This document shows positions 7,909 through 16,708 of a stretch of DNA of 64,000 nt, piece by piece (position 1 is the first letter of the stretch; the number at the start of each line of letters is the position of its first letter). The DNA is from Candidatus Bathyarchaeota archaeon (GTDB lineage: Archaea; Thermoproteota; Bathyarchaeia; Bathyarchaeales; Bathycorpusculaceae): positions 1,336,303 to 1,400,302 of the forward strand of contig JAOZID010000010.1 in NCBI GenBank assembly GCA_026014465.1. The letters are read 5' to 3'. The notes below the pieces were generated by a model. The model ran no database searches. It was not told where the DNA came from and saw only the letters and a list, made by a program, of their open reading frames with translations. Position numbers and translations under genes: made by a program.

Positions 7909-9291
7909 TTGAAGTACGATGTTATTGTCGTTGGTGCTGGTCCTGCAGGAATTTTTTCTGCTTTAGAGCTTACGGAAAAGAATAACCTGAGTGTTTTGGT
8001 GCTTGACCGCGGTGCAGAGATTGATAACCGCAAGTGCCCCTCTAGCAGGGGTTTTGAATGCAAACACTGTGAGCCATGCTCGATTCTTTCGGGCTGGGGC
8101 GGCGCAGGTGCGTACAGCGACGGAAAACTCACCCTATCCAACGAGGTAGGCGGCTGGCTCAACCAGTACGTTTCTGAAACTGAACTCAGAAGCCTTGTCA
8201 AGTACGTTGATGATATTTACCTAAAGTTTGGCGCAAGCGAACAAGTCTACGGCGGCGACGTAGACAAAGTCGACGAAATCAAACGGCAAGCCGCCGCCGC
8301 GGGTCTACGATTAATTCGCCAAGAAGTCCGCCACATGGGCACCGAAAAATGCGCCGACACCCTACGCATGATGCGCAAACACCTCGACAGCAAAATCACG
8401 TTCATGCCCCGAACCGACGTCAAAGGCCTAATAGCCGAAAACCACACCATCAAAGGCGTCGAAACCGTCAACGGCGAGAAATACACGGGCAAATACGTCA
8501 TAGTTGCACCTGGACGAGGCGGCGCAGAGTGGCTGCAAACCGAAGCGCAAGTTCGCGGACTAAAAACCGTCAACAACCCCGTCGACGTAGGCGTACGCGT
8601 AGAAGTTTCCGCAACCGCCATGGAGCGCCTAACCAAGGTTTTGTATGAACCCAAACTGGTCTACTACTCCAAACTCTTCGACGACATGATCCGCACCTTT
8701 TGCGTTTCCCCCTACGGCGAAGTCACCACCGAATCCTATGATGGCGTTTTGACCGTGAACGGCGGCAGCTATGCTGAGCGCAAAACTGAAAACACAAACT
8801 TTGCGGTTCTGGTCAGCACCTCTTTCACTGAGCCGTTTCGTGAACCCATCGCTTACGGCAAATACATCGCGCGGCTATCTAACTTGCTTAGTGGTGGCGT
8901 TATGGTTCAGCGTTTGGGCGATTTGGTTGCTGGAAGACGCAGCACCCCAGAACGGCTCGCACGCAGCGTAGTTACCCCCTCCCTAAAGAACGCAACGCCA
9001 GGCGACTTGAGCTTCGTGTTGCCTTACCGTTACCTCTCAGATATTCGCGAAATGCTCCAAGCATTAGATAAAATCGCTCCAGGCGTCCACTCGCGCGACA
9101 CATTGCTCTACGGCGTAGAAGTCAAATTCTACTCGTCACACCTGCAACTCAACAACTCGTTGGAAACCAAGATTCACAACATGTTCACCATAGGCGATGG
9201 CGCAGGCGTTACCCGCGGACTTATACAGGCTTCGGCTTCAGGCGTTATAGTTGCTAGGGAAATTCTTGAGCGTGAGCACTTGAAGGCGTGA
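7909..9291 (+). CDS. FAD-dependent dehydrogenase (COG2509-like)
   Basis: 460 residues from TTG 7909, preceded by AAGGAG at 7893-7898 with a 10-base spacer. The ATG at 7902 is out of frame. The N-terminal dinucleotide-binding motif VVGAGPAGIFSALEL is followed by a Cys-rich stretch (CPSSRGFECKHCEPC, residues 38-53) and GWGGAGAYSDGKLTLS, typical of the uncharacterised FAD-dependent dehydrogenase family. The C-terminal FAD motif is FTIGDGAGVTRGLIQASASG. The substrate is unknown; the Cys cluster may be redox-active or bind Fe-S. Its stop overlaps the start region of the next gene. Confidence 0.88.
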   Translation: MKYDVIVVGAGPAGIFSALELTEKNNLSVLVLDRGAEIDNRKCPSSRGFECKHCEPCSILSGWGGAGAYSDGKLTLSNEVGGWLNQYVSETELRSLVKYVDDIYLKFGASEQVYGGDVDKVDEIKRQAAAAGLRLIRQEVRHMGTEKCADTLRMMRKHLDSKITFMPRTDVKGLIAENHTIKGVETVNGEKYTGKYVIVAPGRGGAEWLQTEAQVRGLKTVNNPVDVGVRVEVSATAMERLTKVLYEPKLVYYSKLFDDMIRTFCVSPYGEVTTESYDGVLTVNGGSYAERKTENTNFAVLVSTSFTEPFREPIAYGKYIARLSNLLSGGVMVQRLGDLVAGRRSTPERLARSVVTPSLKNATPGDLSFVLPYRYLSDIREMLQALDKIAPGVHSRDTLLYGVEVKFYSSHLQLNNSLETKIHNMFTIGDGAGVTRGLIQASASGVIVAREILEREHLKA

Positions 9292-10052
9292 GGTCATGGA
9301 TGCCAGTAGCCCAAGCCATCAAATGCAGCCACTGCGGCGCCCCCGTCACATTCAAACCCGGAGAAATCATCGCCACCTGCAAATACTGCGGCTTCACCAC
9401 CGTCATTGACACGGGCAAAGCCTTCACTTTTGAGCATTCTTTGGTTCTTAACAAATACGACCCCGACAGCATCGAAGCGCCCATTAAAATGTGGATGCGA
9501 AAGGGCTTTCTAAAACCTCAAGACCTTGAACGCAAATCCAAAATCACCACCAAGGAACTGGTTTACTTGCCGTTTTGGGTGGTCTCTGCCAAAGCTAAAA
9601 CAACCTACAAAGGCATTTTTGAGCGCATCTCGCCCCCGATTGTAAAAGAGGGCACTTTGGAGAAAGAGTATGACTGGCTGATTTTGGCTAGGGAAGCTTC
9701 AGATTTTCCCACACGCGAATACGAAGTGCCACTAAAAGGCAAGATACCGTATGATTTTAGGCAAATCAAAGAGTTCGCAAAAGTGTTGAACAGTGAAATT
9801 GATCGTGACTCGGCGTTGGAGCTTGCGCGTCAGCGAATCGAAGAGCATCACCGCTACCTGCTACAGCAAGACCTTGACCGTATCATAGAAATCCAAACCA
9901 GCCTTGACCTCAAACAAATGGTCTACCTGCACGCGCCCATCTGGTTTGTCAAATACGAGTACAAACGCAAAACCTACCAAATCATACTTGACGCCGCCAC
10001 TGGACAAGCCCTCAAAGGCGACATCCCCTCATCCAAATTCGGGCTGCTGTAA
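9288..10052 (+). CDS. Zinc-ribbon protein, first gene of an SPFH-linked module
   Basis: 254 residues from GTG 9288, which overlaps the previous stop by four bases; ATG 9300 is an alternative. An N-terminal zinc ribbon KCSHCGAPVTFKPGEIIATCKYCG (positions about 12-35; four Cys) precedes a mixed alpha/beta body with ELVYLPFWVVSAKAKTTYKG and a second copy-like segment MVYLHAPIWFVKYEYKRKTY. The repeated 'LP/APxWfv-aktYkg' pattern recalls proteins that report on, or bind, membranes through such strands. Not a recognised enzyme. It leads a run of four genes with an SPFH protein. Confidence 0.65.
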   Translation: MRSWMPVAQAIKCSHCGAPVTFKPGEIIATCKYCGFTTVIDTGKAFTFEHSLVLNKYDPDSIEAPIKMWMRKGFLKPQDLERKSKITTKELVYLPFWVVSAKAKTTYKGIFERISPPIVKEGTLEKEYDWLILAREASDFPTREYEVPLKGKIPYDFRQIKEFAKVLNSEIDRDSALELARQRIEEHHRYLLQQDLDRIIEIQTSLDLKQMVYLHAPIWFVKYEYKRKTYQIILDAATGQALKGDIPSSKFGLL

Positions 10053-10113
10053 AATAACGTTTAATAGCCCATTTGAGAATTCATTGCAGTGCAGTAATGG
10101 GTGGTTTTTTGTA

Positions 10114-10650
10114 ATGAGCGACAATAAGGACGTGTATTCAGCGGCTAAAGGCCAAATGCGCCTATCTGAGCGTGTTGTGGCAGCTATTCCAGGTTTTCGT
10201 GGCTACAAAGAAAAGGAGCTTCGCCGTGAATCTGACAAGCTTATCCGCAACCACCTGTCCGCGCAGTTGTCGGCTGCAAAAACAGAGTTGAAAATGGTTT
10301 TCCAAAAACTCTCCGACCGCCGCTACTTCGACGTCTTAACCGACATGGACCGCCTAGTCGCCAAGATGGACCGCGTTGTTGAGAAGGTGGGTCATGCTTC
10401 GTATGGGTACACGGGCTTTTTTGATGCAATCAAGGTAAACGAGGAGAATCTTGACCGCATGATAGCGTTTGATAACAAGTTGGTTGACGCGATTGAGGCG
10501 TTGGCTGCGGAGGTTTCTTCTCTTAAAGACGAGCTTGTAGGCGGCGAGACCAAAAACCTAAAACCTAAAATCCAGAGCATAACCGACAAGGTGGAAGGTT
10601 TCGAAGCTGATTTTGATAAACGTGAAGAAGAAATTTTGGGAGTGAACTAA
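10114..10650 (+). CDS. Helical/coiled-coil protein of the SPFH module
   Basis: 178 residues from ATG 10114 (the frame runs further upstream but lacks sense there). It is almost entirely helical, with heptads in the C-terminal half (ALAAEVSSLKDELVGG, ITDKVEGFEADFDKR). The start, AAIPGFRGYKEKELRRESDKLIR, could be an amphipathic membrane-binding helix. It stops 1 base before the SPFH gene. In bacteria an analogous module pairs PspA-type coiled-coil proteins with SPFH/zinc-ribbon proteins; similarity of arrangement is seen, homology is not claimed. Confidence 0.7.
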   Translation: MSDNKDVYSAAKGQMRLSERVVAAIPGFRGYKEKELRRESDKLIRNHLSAQLSAAKTELKMVFQKLSDRRYFDVLTDMDRLVAKMDRVVEKVGHASYGYTGFFDAIKVNEENLDRMIAFDNKLVDAIEALAAEVSSLKDELVGGETKNLKPKIQSITDKVEGFEADFDKREEEILGVN

Positions 10651-10651
10651 C

Positions 10652-11629
10652 ATGCCCCAGATTGTTGAATGGCAAAACCCAGGCGCAGAAGATATCGTTT
10701 GGCGCTACCCCGACACTGAACTCACTTGGGGCGCCCAGCTAGTCGTGCGCGAATACGAAATGGCGGTGTTCTTTAGAGACGGCAAAGCCTACGACGTATT
10801 CACTGCAGGACGCCACACCCTAACTACCCTAAACCTGCCCCTGCTCACAACAGTGCTTTCGGCGTTAGCGGGTTTTGGCGGCAAAAAACCCTTCAAAGCC
10901 CAAGTTATATTCATCAGCACCAAAGTCTTCGCAGGCAAATGGGGCACCCGCGCCCAAACCACGGAGCTTGCGCCCCTGCAAGTCTTTGGACAATTCTGGT
11001 TCAAAGCCGAAGACCCAACCCTATTTGTAAACGAAGTTATAGGCGGACAAAAAGCCTACACCACCGACGCCGTCAACACCTTCCTGCGCGGCTTTCTCAA
11101 CGAGAAAATCATTGACGAACTTAGCCACTACGACCTCATAACCGTCTTTACACGGCTGGATGAAACCTCAGTTATCGTAAAGAACTCGCTAATTGACTAC
11201 TTCAAACGTTTAGGCATCGAACTTACTGACCTGCGTTTTGAAGGCATAGACACCACCCCCGAGTACCGCGAACGCCTCTTCTGGCTCAAAACAGGAAAAA
11301 CCGCCCCCGAAGAAGTCCTACGCATGGAAACCCTCAAAAGCGCAGCAGAATCGCTGGGCAAATCTGGCGGCGGAGGCGGCGCAGCTCTAGGCACAGGCAT
11401 GGTACTCATCCCCCAAATCATGACTCCCACAGGCACCCAATCCGCGCCCGTAGCAGCACTGGTTATCTGTCCCAAATGCAACTCCAAAGTCCCCGCAACC
11501 AGCAAATTCTGTCCAGAATGCGGCAACCCCCTAACCCCACCCACCGCCGAAGCCACCAAATGCAGCAAATGCGGAAAATCCATCCCAGCCAACAGCAAAT
11601 TCTGCCCTGAATGCGGCAACCCAACCTAA
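10652..11629 (+). CDS. SPFH domain protein with C-terminal double zinc ribbon
   Basis: 325 residues. The N-terminal part (IVEWQNPGAEDIVWRYPDTELTWGAQLVVREYE) matches the virion-core/YdjI-like branch of SPFH/band-7 proteins, which begin directly with the domain and lack a membrane helix. The SPFH body extends to about residue 215. A Gly-rich linker near 235-245 leads to two tandem C-terminal zinc ribbons, CPKCNSKVPATSKFCPECG and CSKCGKSIPANSKFCPECG. Such proteins scaffold membrane-associated assemblies. It is in an operon with the zinc-ribbon, coiled-coil and membrane proteins around it. Confidence 0.88.
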   Translation: MPQIVEWQNPGAEDIVWRYPDTELTWGAQLVVREYEMAVFFRDGKAYDVFTAGRHTLTTLNLPLLTTVLSALAGFGGKKPFKAQVIFISTKVFAGKWGTRAQTTELAPLQVFGQFWFKAEDPTLFVNEVIGGQKAYTTDAVNTFLRGFLNEKIIDELSHYDLITVFTRLDETSVIVKNSLIDYFKRLGIELTDLRFEGIDTTPEYRERLFWLKTGKTAPEEVLRMETLKSAAESLGKSGGGGGAALGTGMVLIPQIMTPTGTQSAPVAALVICPKCNSKVPATSKFCPECGNPLTPPTAEATKCSKCGKSIPANSKFCPECGNPT

Positions 11630-11643
11630 GGCGGCAACCAACA

Positions 11644-11982
11644 ATGGCAGAGGATAAACGAGGACTGCTTTCAATTGGCGTTTTCTTCCTTATCCTTGTC
11701 GCTGCCATACTGCTTGGCGCAACCCAAATCATGAGTTGGGGCTTGTTTTTCCCCGTTGTTTTTGTGCTCTTTGGATTGTGGTTGCTGGCTCTATCTGCAA
11801 TGCAACGCTCTTCTCCTCAAAAATACGAACGGACCGCCTTTAGCACGCTCTCATTAGGCTTAGTTTTAGTAGCCGTTGGCGGAGCATGGTACTTGTTTGC
11901 GTTTAGCTGGCTGTATTCGTTGGTTGTGGTTTTGCTGGCTTTGGGCGTCTTGGCTGTGGCGGCGGCGTTGAAGCGAAGCTAA
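11644..11982 (+). CDS. Small four-helix membrane protein
   Basis: 112 residues from ATG 11644. Four hydrophobic segments are clear: LLSIGVFFLILVAAILLG, MSWGLFFPVVFVLFGLWLLA, STLSLGLVLVAVGGAWYLFA and LYSLVVVLLALGVLAVAAAL, with Arg/Lys-rich loops. It follows the SPFH gene by 14 bases and is the probable membrane partner of that module. No family name can be given. Confidence 0.75.
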   Translation: MAEDKRGLLSIGVFFLILVAAILLGATQIMSWGLFFPVVFVLFGLWLLALSAMQRSSPQKYERTAFSTLSLGLVLVAVGGAWYLFAFSWLYSLVVVLLALGVLAVAAALKRS

Positions 11983-12060
11983 AGCGTCTCTTGCCTGTTT
12001 TCTTTGTAAATGTTTTTTTATTTGCTTGTGTAAGGTCACTGTTTGTGTAGAGGTTCTGGT

Positions 12061-13668
12061 ATGAGCGAAGAAATCATTGGTCACGGCACATGGTATGATA
12101 TGATGGCGAAGAAGGTTGTTGATAGGGAGCGTGAGCTGGGCAGAAGTTTGGATTTGATTCGAACAGAGATGGGTCTTGGAGCTTCAGGTTTTCCGCATAT
12201 TGGCAGTTTGGGTGATGCTTCACGCTCGTACTCCGTGACACTTGCACTTCAGGAGATGGGCTACAACTCCGAGCTAGTAGCATTTTGCGACGACAAAGAC
12301 GGCCTACGCAAAGTCCCCGCAGGCTTACCAAAATCCCTCTCCAAATACTTGGGGTTCCCCGTTTCAAGCATACCTGACCCGTTTGGCTGCCACGAAAGCT
12401 TTGGCAAACACATGAGTTCCCTGTTACTTGAATCCCTAGATAAATGCGGCATAGAGTACCGTTACTACTCAGCAAAAGAAGCCTATGAAAAAGGCTTGTT
12501 GCTAAATGAAATCCGAACCATACTTAGCAACGCTGAGAAAGTTGGCGAAATCGTAAAAGAAGAGGTCGGGCAAGAACGCTACACCGCAGTACTGCCCTTT
12601 TTCCCGATTTGCAGCAACTGTGGGCGTATCTACACCACTAAAGCTCACACGTATGAGCCCAAAACCGACAAGGTTCTCTACAAATGTGAAGGCTTGGAAA
12701 TTCGCGGCAAGCTCTTGGAAGGCTGTGGGCATGAAGGCGAAGCTGACATAACCAAGGGAGAAGGCAAACTGACTTGGAAGGGAGAGTTCGCCGCGCGGTG
12801 GAGCGCTTTGGACATACGCTTTGAAGCGTTTGGCAAAGACATCGCCGACTCCGTGCGAATCAACGACCGCATATCCAAAGAAGTACTAAAGTTTGAGCCG
12901 CCCAGCCACGCCCGATACGAAATGTTCTTGGATAAAGGCGGCAAAAAAATTTCCAAATCCGCAGGCAATGTTTTCACGCCGCAGATCTGGTTCCGCTACG
13001 GCTCTCCCCAATCGCTACTGCTGCTTATGCTAAAACGGTTCGTAGGTGCGCGTACACTTGCGGTTTCTGATATTCCCTCGTATATGAACGAGCTTGACGT
13101 GCTTGAAGATGCCTATTTTGGCAACAAACCTGTCAAAGACGAAAAAGAGCTTCTTAAACTCAAAGGGCTCTACGAGTACTGCTGGGTCATGAATCCCCCC
13201 AAAGCCGCCAGCATACACGTACCCTACAACCTACTCGCGTTTTTGGCAAAGATGGCGCCCAAAGAAAACCCTGAAGAGTACATACTGCAGACGCTGCAAA
13301 GTTATCGTTACCTCCAAAAAAACCAGCAACTCACCGACGACCTCAAACAACGCATACAATACGCCTTTAACTGGGCACACGACTTTGACGAAATCACCGA
13401 GAACCCCATAACCCTTGAAGCTAACGAGAAAGCTGCACTGCAAAGCCTAATGCAAATCCTGCAAACCGAAACCGACCCCGACAAAATCCAAAACGCCATA
13501 TTCAACACCGCCAAAACCAACGACATCAAACCACGAAACTTTTTCAAAACCCTCTACACCATACTCTTAGGCTCCCCCCAAGGACCCCGACTTGGACCCT
13601 ACGTCTTAGCAATGGGAACCCAAAACGTCATAGACGCCATCCAACGTGCCCTAAACAAAAACGCCTAA
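12061..13668 (+). CDS. lysS: Lysine--tRNA ligase, class I
   Basis: 535 residues from ATG 12061. Attaches lysine to tRNA-Lys. It has the class I Rossmann catalytic core signatures: ASGFPHIGSLGD (HIGH-type motif) and GGKKISKSAGN (KMSKS-type motif, near residue 304). A zinc-binding insert with CSNCGRIYTT and a later Cys-x-Gly-Cys-Gly-His group lies near residue 190. This is the archaeal-type LysRS, unrelated to the class II enzyme of most bacteria. The helical C-terminal domain recognises the anticodon. A T-rich stretch follows the stop. Confidence 0.96.
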   Translation: MSEEIIGHGTWYDMMAKKVVDRERELGRSLDLIRTEMGLGASGFPHIGSLGDASRSYSVTLALQEMGYNSELVAFCDDKDGLRKVPAGLPKSLSKYLGFPVSSIPDPFGCHESFGKHMSSLLLESLDKCGIEYRYYSAKEAYEKGLLLNEIRTILSNAEKVGEIVKEEVGQERYTAVLPFFPICSNCGRIYTTKAHTYEPKTDKVLYKCEGLEIRGKLLEGCGHEGEADITKGEGKLTWKGEFAARWSALDIRFEAFGKDIADSVRINDRISKEVLKFEPPSHARYEMFLDKGGKKISKSAGNVFTPQIWFRYGSPQSLLLLMLKRFVGARTLAVSDIPSYMNELDVLEDAYFGNKPVKDEKELLKLKGLYEYCWVMNPPKAASIHVPYNLLAFLAKMAPKENPEEYILQTLQSYRYLQKNQQLTDDLKQRIQYAFNWAHDFDEITENPITLEANEKAALQSLMQILQTETDPDKIQNAIFNTAKTNDIKPRNFFKTLYTILLGSPQGPRLGPYVLAMGTQNVIDAIQRALNKNA

Positions 13669-13681
13669 CTTTTCTTTTTTT
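13669..13681 (+). terminator. T-rich transcription terminator after lysS
   Basis: CTTTTCTTTTTTT immediately follows the stop codon. Archaeal polymerase terminates at such U-rich tracts without a hairpin. Inference from composition only. Confidence 0.4.
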
Positions 13682-13791
13682 GTTCTTGTTTTGCGTGTTT
13701 ATCACGGGATTTTTTGTTTTGTTTTCCGTCAACGTGTGGGTTTGCTTTTGGTTTTGTTTGGTGTCTGTGCAACGGAGTTGTTTCTTGCAAA

Positions 13792-13802
13792 ATTTTATAT
13801 AC
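13792..13802 (+). promoter_or_regulatory. TATA box of the first PQQ-propeller surface protein
   Basis: ATTTTATATAC lies about 40-50 bases upstream of the ATG at 13842, inside a 173-base gap that is otherwise T/G-rich. The element is a good archaeal TATA match. Confidence 0.55.
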
Positions 13803-13841
13803 AAATTGCTCTGATAGCTTGACTAACCAAATAGAAGAGAG

Positions 13842-16526
13842 ATGAAAATGAATACCAAACGAACCTTATTTCCTTTAGTCTTGACTATGTTGCTTGTTGT
13901 TTCAACCTTTGCGGCAACGATACCCACTGCTGATGCACATGACCCCCCAATAGAAGTCCCCACGTGGACATACGCTACCCTCGCATGCCCTAACCCCATC
14001 GGCGTTAACCAAGCTGCATTTGTGCTTTTCTGGTCTAATGCAGTTCCACCAACCGCAAACGGACAATACGGTGACAGATGGACCTTTGACGTAATGGTCA
14101 CAAAACCTGACGGCAGCACAGAAACAATCCCAGATGTTGTGTCCGACCCTGTCGGAGGCGCATATGCCGTGTACACCCCAAATCAAGTGGGCAGCTACAC
14201 CTTTGTTGTTGTCATGGACGACCATGTCATAACCAATCCAAACCCCCAGCCTGGAGCACCCCCTAACGCTGCAATGGGTGATACTTACTTGGGTGGTGAA
14301 AGCGAACCTGTTGTCCTTGTGGTGCAGGAAGACCCTGTGGAAGCATGGGCTGAAACTCCTCTGCCAGACTATTACTGGACACGCCCCATAAACAACGCCA
14401 ACCGTAACTGGTGGCCTCTTGCTGGTAATTGGCTAGCAGGTGCCGCTCAGAACGTTGGTCCAACTACTCAGTTTGGCTATGGTGAAGCTCCTGAAAGCGC
14501 TCACATTTTGTGGTCACGCCCAATCTGGACTGGCGGACTTATGGATGCACGCTACGGAGCAAAAGGCTACCAAACCTACCACTATGAAGGTCTGCACTTC
14601 CAGCCCCCAATAATTTTGGACGGAAAACTATACTACAATGTTTTGTCGCTTCCAAAAGAAGGCTGGTACTGCGTTGACCTCTACACAGGCGAAACATTAT
14701 ATTACCACAACACCACCGGACCCGTAACTGGCGTAGGCGGAGTCTTTGACTATTCAGGTGCTATAACAGGTGAACTGTTGAGTTTTGCTCAAATACTTGA
14801 CTATGAATCACCTAACCAGCACGGCGGCTTCCCGTATTTGTGGAGCATGTATGACCCTGAACAGCCTAACACTTGGCGTATGTACGATGCCTTCACAGGC
14901 AACTACATGTGCAGGATCGAGAACGTTCCTCAAGGCTTTTCCTTCTTTGGAACCCCCGCAGTTTGGGGCACACAAGTCTACGGAAAAGATGGCAGCCTTC
15001 TACACTACAACTTGGTCAACTTAGGCTCTCCAGCAGCACCAAACTATTACCTGCAATGCTGGAACACTACCCGCGCAATATGGTACGAAGACACCTGGAG
15101 CAGCAATGAATACTGGATGTGGCGACCCACCCTAAACGCTACTTTCGACGGTAACAACGGCTACAGCCTAAACGTGACAATACCTGACATGTCTGGCGCT
15201 AGCATACGTGCAGTACGCGAAGACCAATTCGTTATAGCTGGAACTTCTGGCAAGAACAACGGTTCATACAGCCAAGACGGCTGGCTTTGCGCCCTAAGCT
15301 TAGAGCAAGGCAATGAAGGAACTATGCTGTGGAACATAACTTTCACTCCACCGCCACAAGTACCTGACATTGCCATATCTGGTGCATTCTCCGCAGGTGC
15401 CATGCAAGGACCAACTGTAGACCCTGAAGACGGCGTGTTCCTGTTCAAGGAAGCCATTGGTCTGCAACGTTGGGGCTATAGCCTTGAAACTGGAGAAATG
15501 CTCTGGGGCCCAAGCGAACCCGAACCCTCCCTAAACTACTACGGCATGACAGAGAACATCTATGACGGCAAACTCTTAACCACAGGCTATGGCGGTGTAC
15601 TGATATGCTATGACCTCCAAACAGGCAATGTCCTTTGGAACTACACTGCCTCACAAGAAGGCTGGGAATCCCCCTACGGCAACTACCCCTTAGGCATTGG
15701 TCTTATCGCTGACGGCAAAGTCTTCCTAGGCTCTGGCGAACACTCTCCCACACAGCCCCTATGGCGCGGCTCTGCAATCCGATGCATTGACGTAGAAACA
15801 GGCACCGAACTTTGGAAATGCATGGACTTTGGTGTCTCTATGCCCTCTGGAAACGGCGGTGACAACTTTGCAATCGCTGACGGCCACTTGGTCGCGTTGA
15901 ACGCCTATGACAACAAGATTTACTGCTGGGCTAAAGGACCAAGCGCAACAACTGTATCTGCCCCCGACACTGTGATACCCGAAGGTATGCCCATACTGCT
16001 TCAAGGCTCCGTAACTGACGAATCTCCAGGTGCAATGGGTACCCCCGCAATATCTGATGCTGACCAGCAAGCATGGATGGAATACACTTACATGCAGCAG
16101 TCACGTCCAAGCGACGCCCAAGGCGTACCCGTAGTCTTAACCATCACTGACCCCAACGGAAACGACCACGAAGTTCAAACAACCAGTGACGCAAGCGGAC
16201 AATACAGTGTAATGTGGGAACCCCCAGTTGAAGGCAAATACACAGTTGTCGCATCATTCGAAGGCAGCAACTCATACTATGGCTCTTGCGCTGAAACCTT
16301 CTTTGGCGTAGGACCCGCAGGCGCCGCAGCTGTTGTCTCACCCTCTGTAGCACCCTCAGAATCTGCACCTCCAACCTCTACGCCCTCGCAGTCTGATTCC
16401 CCCTCCCCAAGCGTTGCTCCTCCACCAACTAGTGAAATGCCAACCACCACCTACATCGCCATCGGAATAGCCATCGCAGTCATCGTCATAGCAGCCGCAG
16501 CCCTAGTACTTAGAAAACGCCAATAA
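13842..16526 (+). CDS. Secreted PQQ-type beta-propeller surface protein, copy 1
   Basis: 894 residues. A signal peptide (KRTLFPLVLTMLLVVSTFAA, cut near TADA-HD) leads to an Ig-like N-terminal domain (NPIGVNQAAFVLFWSNAVPP, residues 50-70; YTPNQVGSYTFVVVMDD near 110), then a beta-propeller with PQQ-like repeats of the form 'dl-TG-lw' (ETGEMLWGPSEP, DLQTGNVLWNYT, DVETGTELWKCMD), then a second Ig-like domain (VVLTITDPNGND ... GKYTVVASFEG). A Ser/Pro/Thr-rich stalk (about 845-865) and a C-terminal membrane helix with KRQ follow, so it is anchored outside the cell. Ligand unknown. The 850-residue paralogue follows directly. Confidence 0.88.
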   Translation: MKMNTKRTLFPLVLTMLLVVSTFAATIPTADAHDPPIEVPTWTYATLACPNPIGVNQAAFVLFWSNAVPPTANGQYGDRWTFDVMVTKPDGSTETIPDVVSDPVGGAYAVYTPNQVGSYTFVVVMDDHVITNPNPQPGAPPNAAMGDTYLGGESEPVVLVVQEDPVEAWAETPLPDYYWTRPINNANRNWWPLAGNWLAGAAQNVGPTTQFGYGEAPESAHILWSRPIWTGGLMDARYGAKGYQTYHYEGLHFQPPIILDGKLYYNVLSLPKEGWYCVDLYTGETLYYHNTTGPVTGVGGVFDYSGAITGELLSFAQILDYESPNQHGGFPYLWSMYDPEQPNTWRMYDAFTGNYMCRIENVPQGFSFFGTPAVWGTQVYGKDGSLLHYNLVNLGSPAAPNYYLQCWNTTRAIWYEDTWSSNEYWMWRPTLNATFDGNNGYSLNVTIPDMSGASIRAVREDQFVIAGTSGKNNGSYSQDGWLCALSLEQGNEGTMLWNITFTPPPQVPDIAISGAFSAGAMQGPTVDPEDGVFLFKEAIGLQRWGYSLETGEMLWGPSEPEPSLNYYGMTENIYDGKLLTTGYGGVLICYDLQTGNVLWNYTASQEGWESPYGNYPLGIGLIADGKVFLGSGEHSPTQPLWRGSAIRCIDVETGTELWKCMDFGVSMPSGNGGDNFAIADGHLVALNAYDNKIYCWAKGPSATTVSAPDTVIPEGMPILLQGSVTDESPGAMGTPAISDADQQAWMEYTYMQQSRPSDAQGVPVVLTITDPNGNDHEVQTTSDASGQYSVMWEPPVEGKYTVVASFEGSNSYYGSCAETFFGVGPAGAAAVVSPSVAPSESAPPTSTPSQSDSPSPSVAPPPTSEMPTTTYIAIGIAIAVIVIAAAALVLRKRQ

Positions 16527-16534
16527 CCCCACCC

Positions 16535-16547
16535 TTTTTTCTTTTTG
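16535..16547 (+). terminator. T-rich terminator after surface protein 1
   Basis: A run of T broken by one C follows the stop by 9 bases. The next gene has its own TATA-like ATTTTTAAAGC near 16650, which supports separate transcription of the paralogues. Confidence 0.4.
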
Positions 16548-16708
16548 TCAAAGTTTTTTGTTGCTGCTTTGTGTCTCTTATATAGTGTCAAGAAAACTGC
16601 TCTTGCTTTTTGACTGTTAAAACACGGCTCTTACGTTGATATTGAAAAAATTTTTAAAGCAAATGTGTTATACTATCGCCAACCAAAATAGGACTGGGAA
16701 AATATTAA

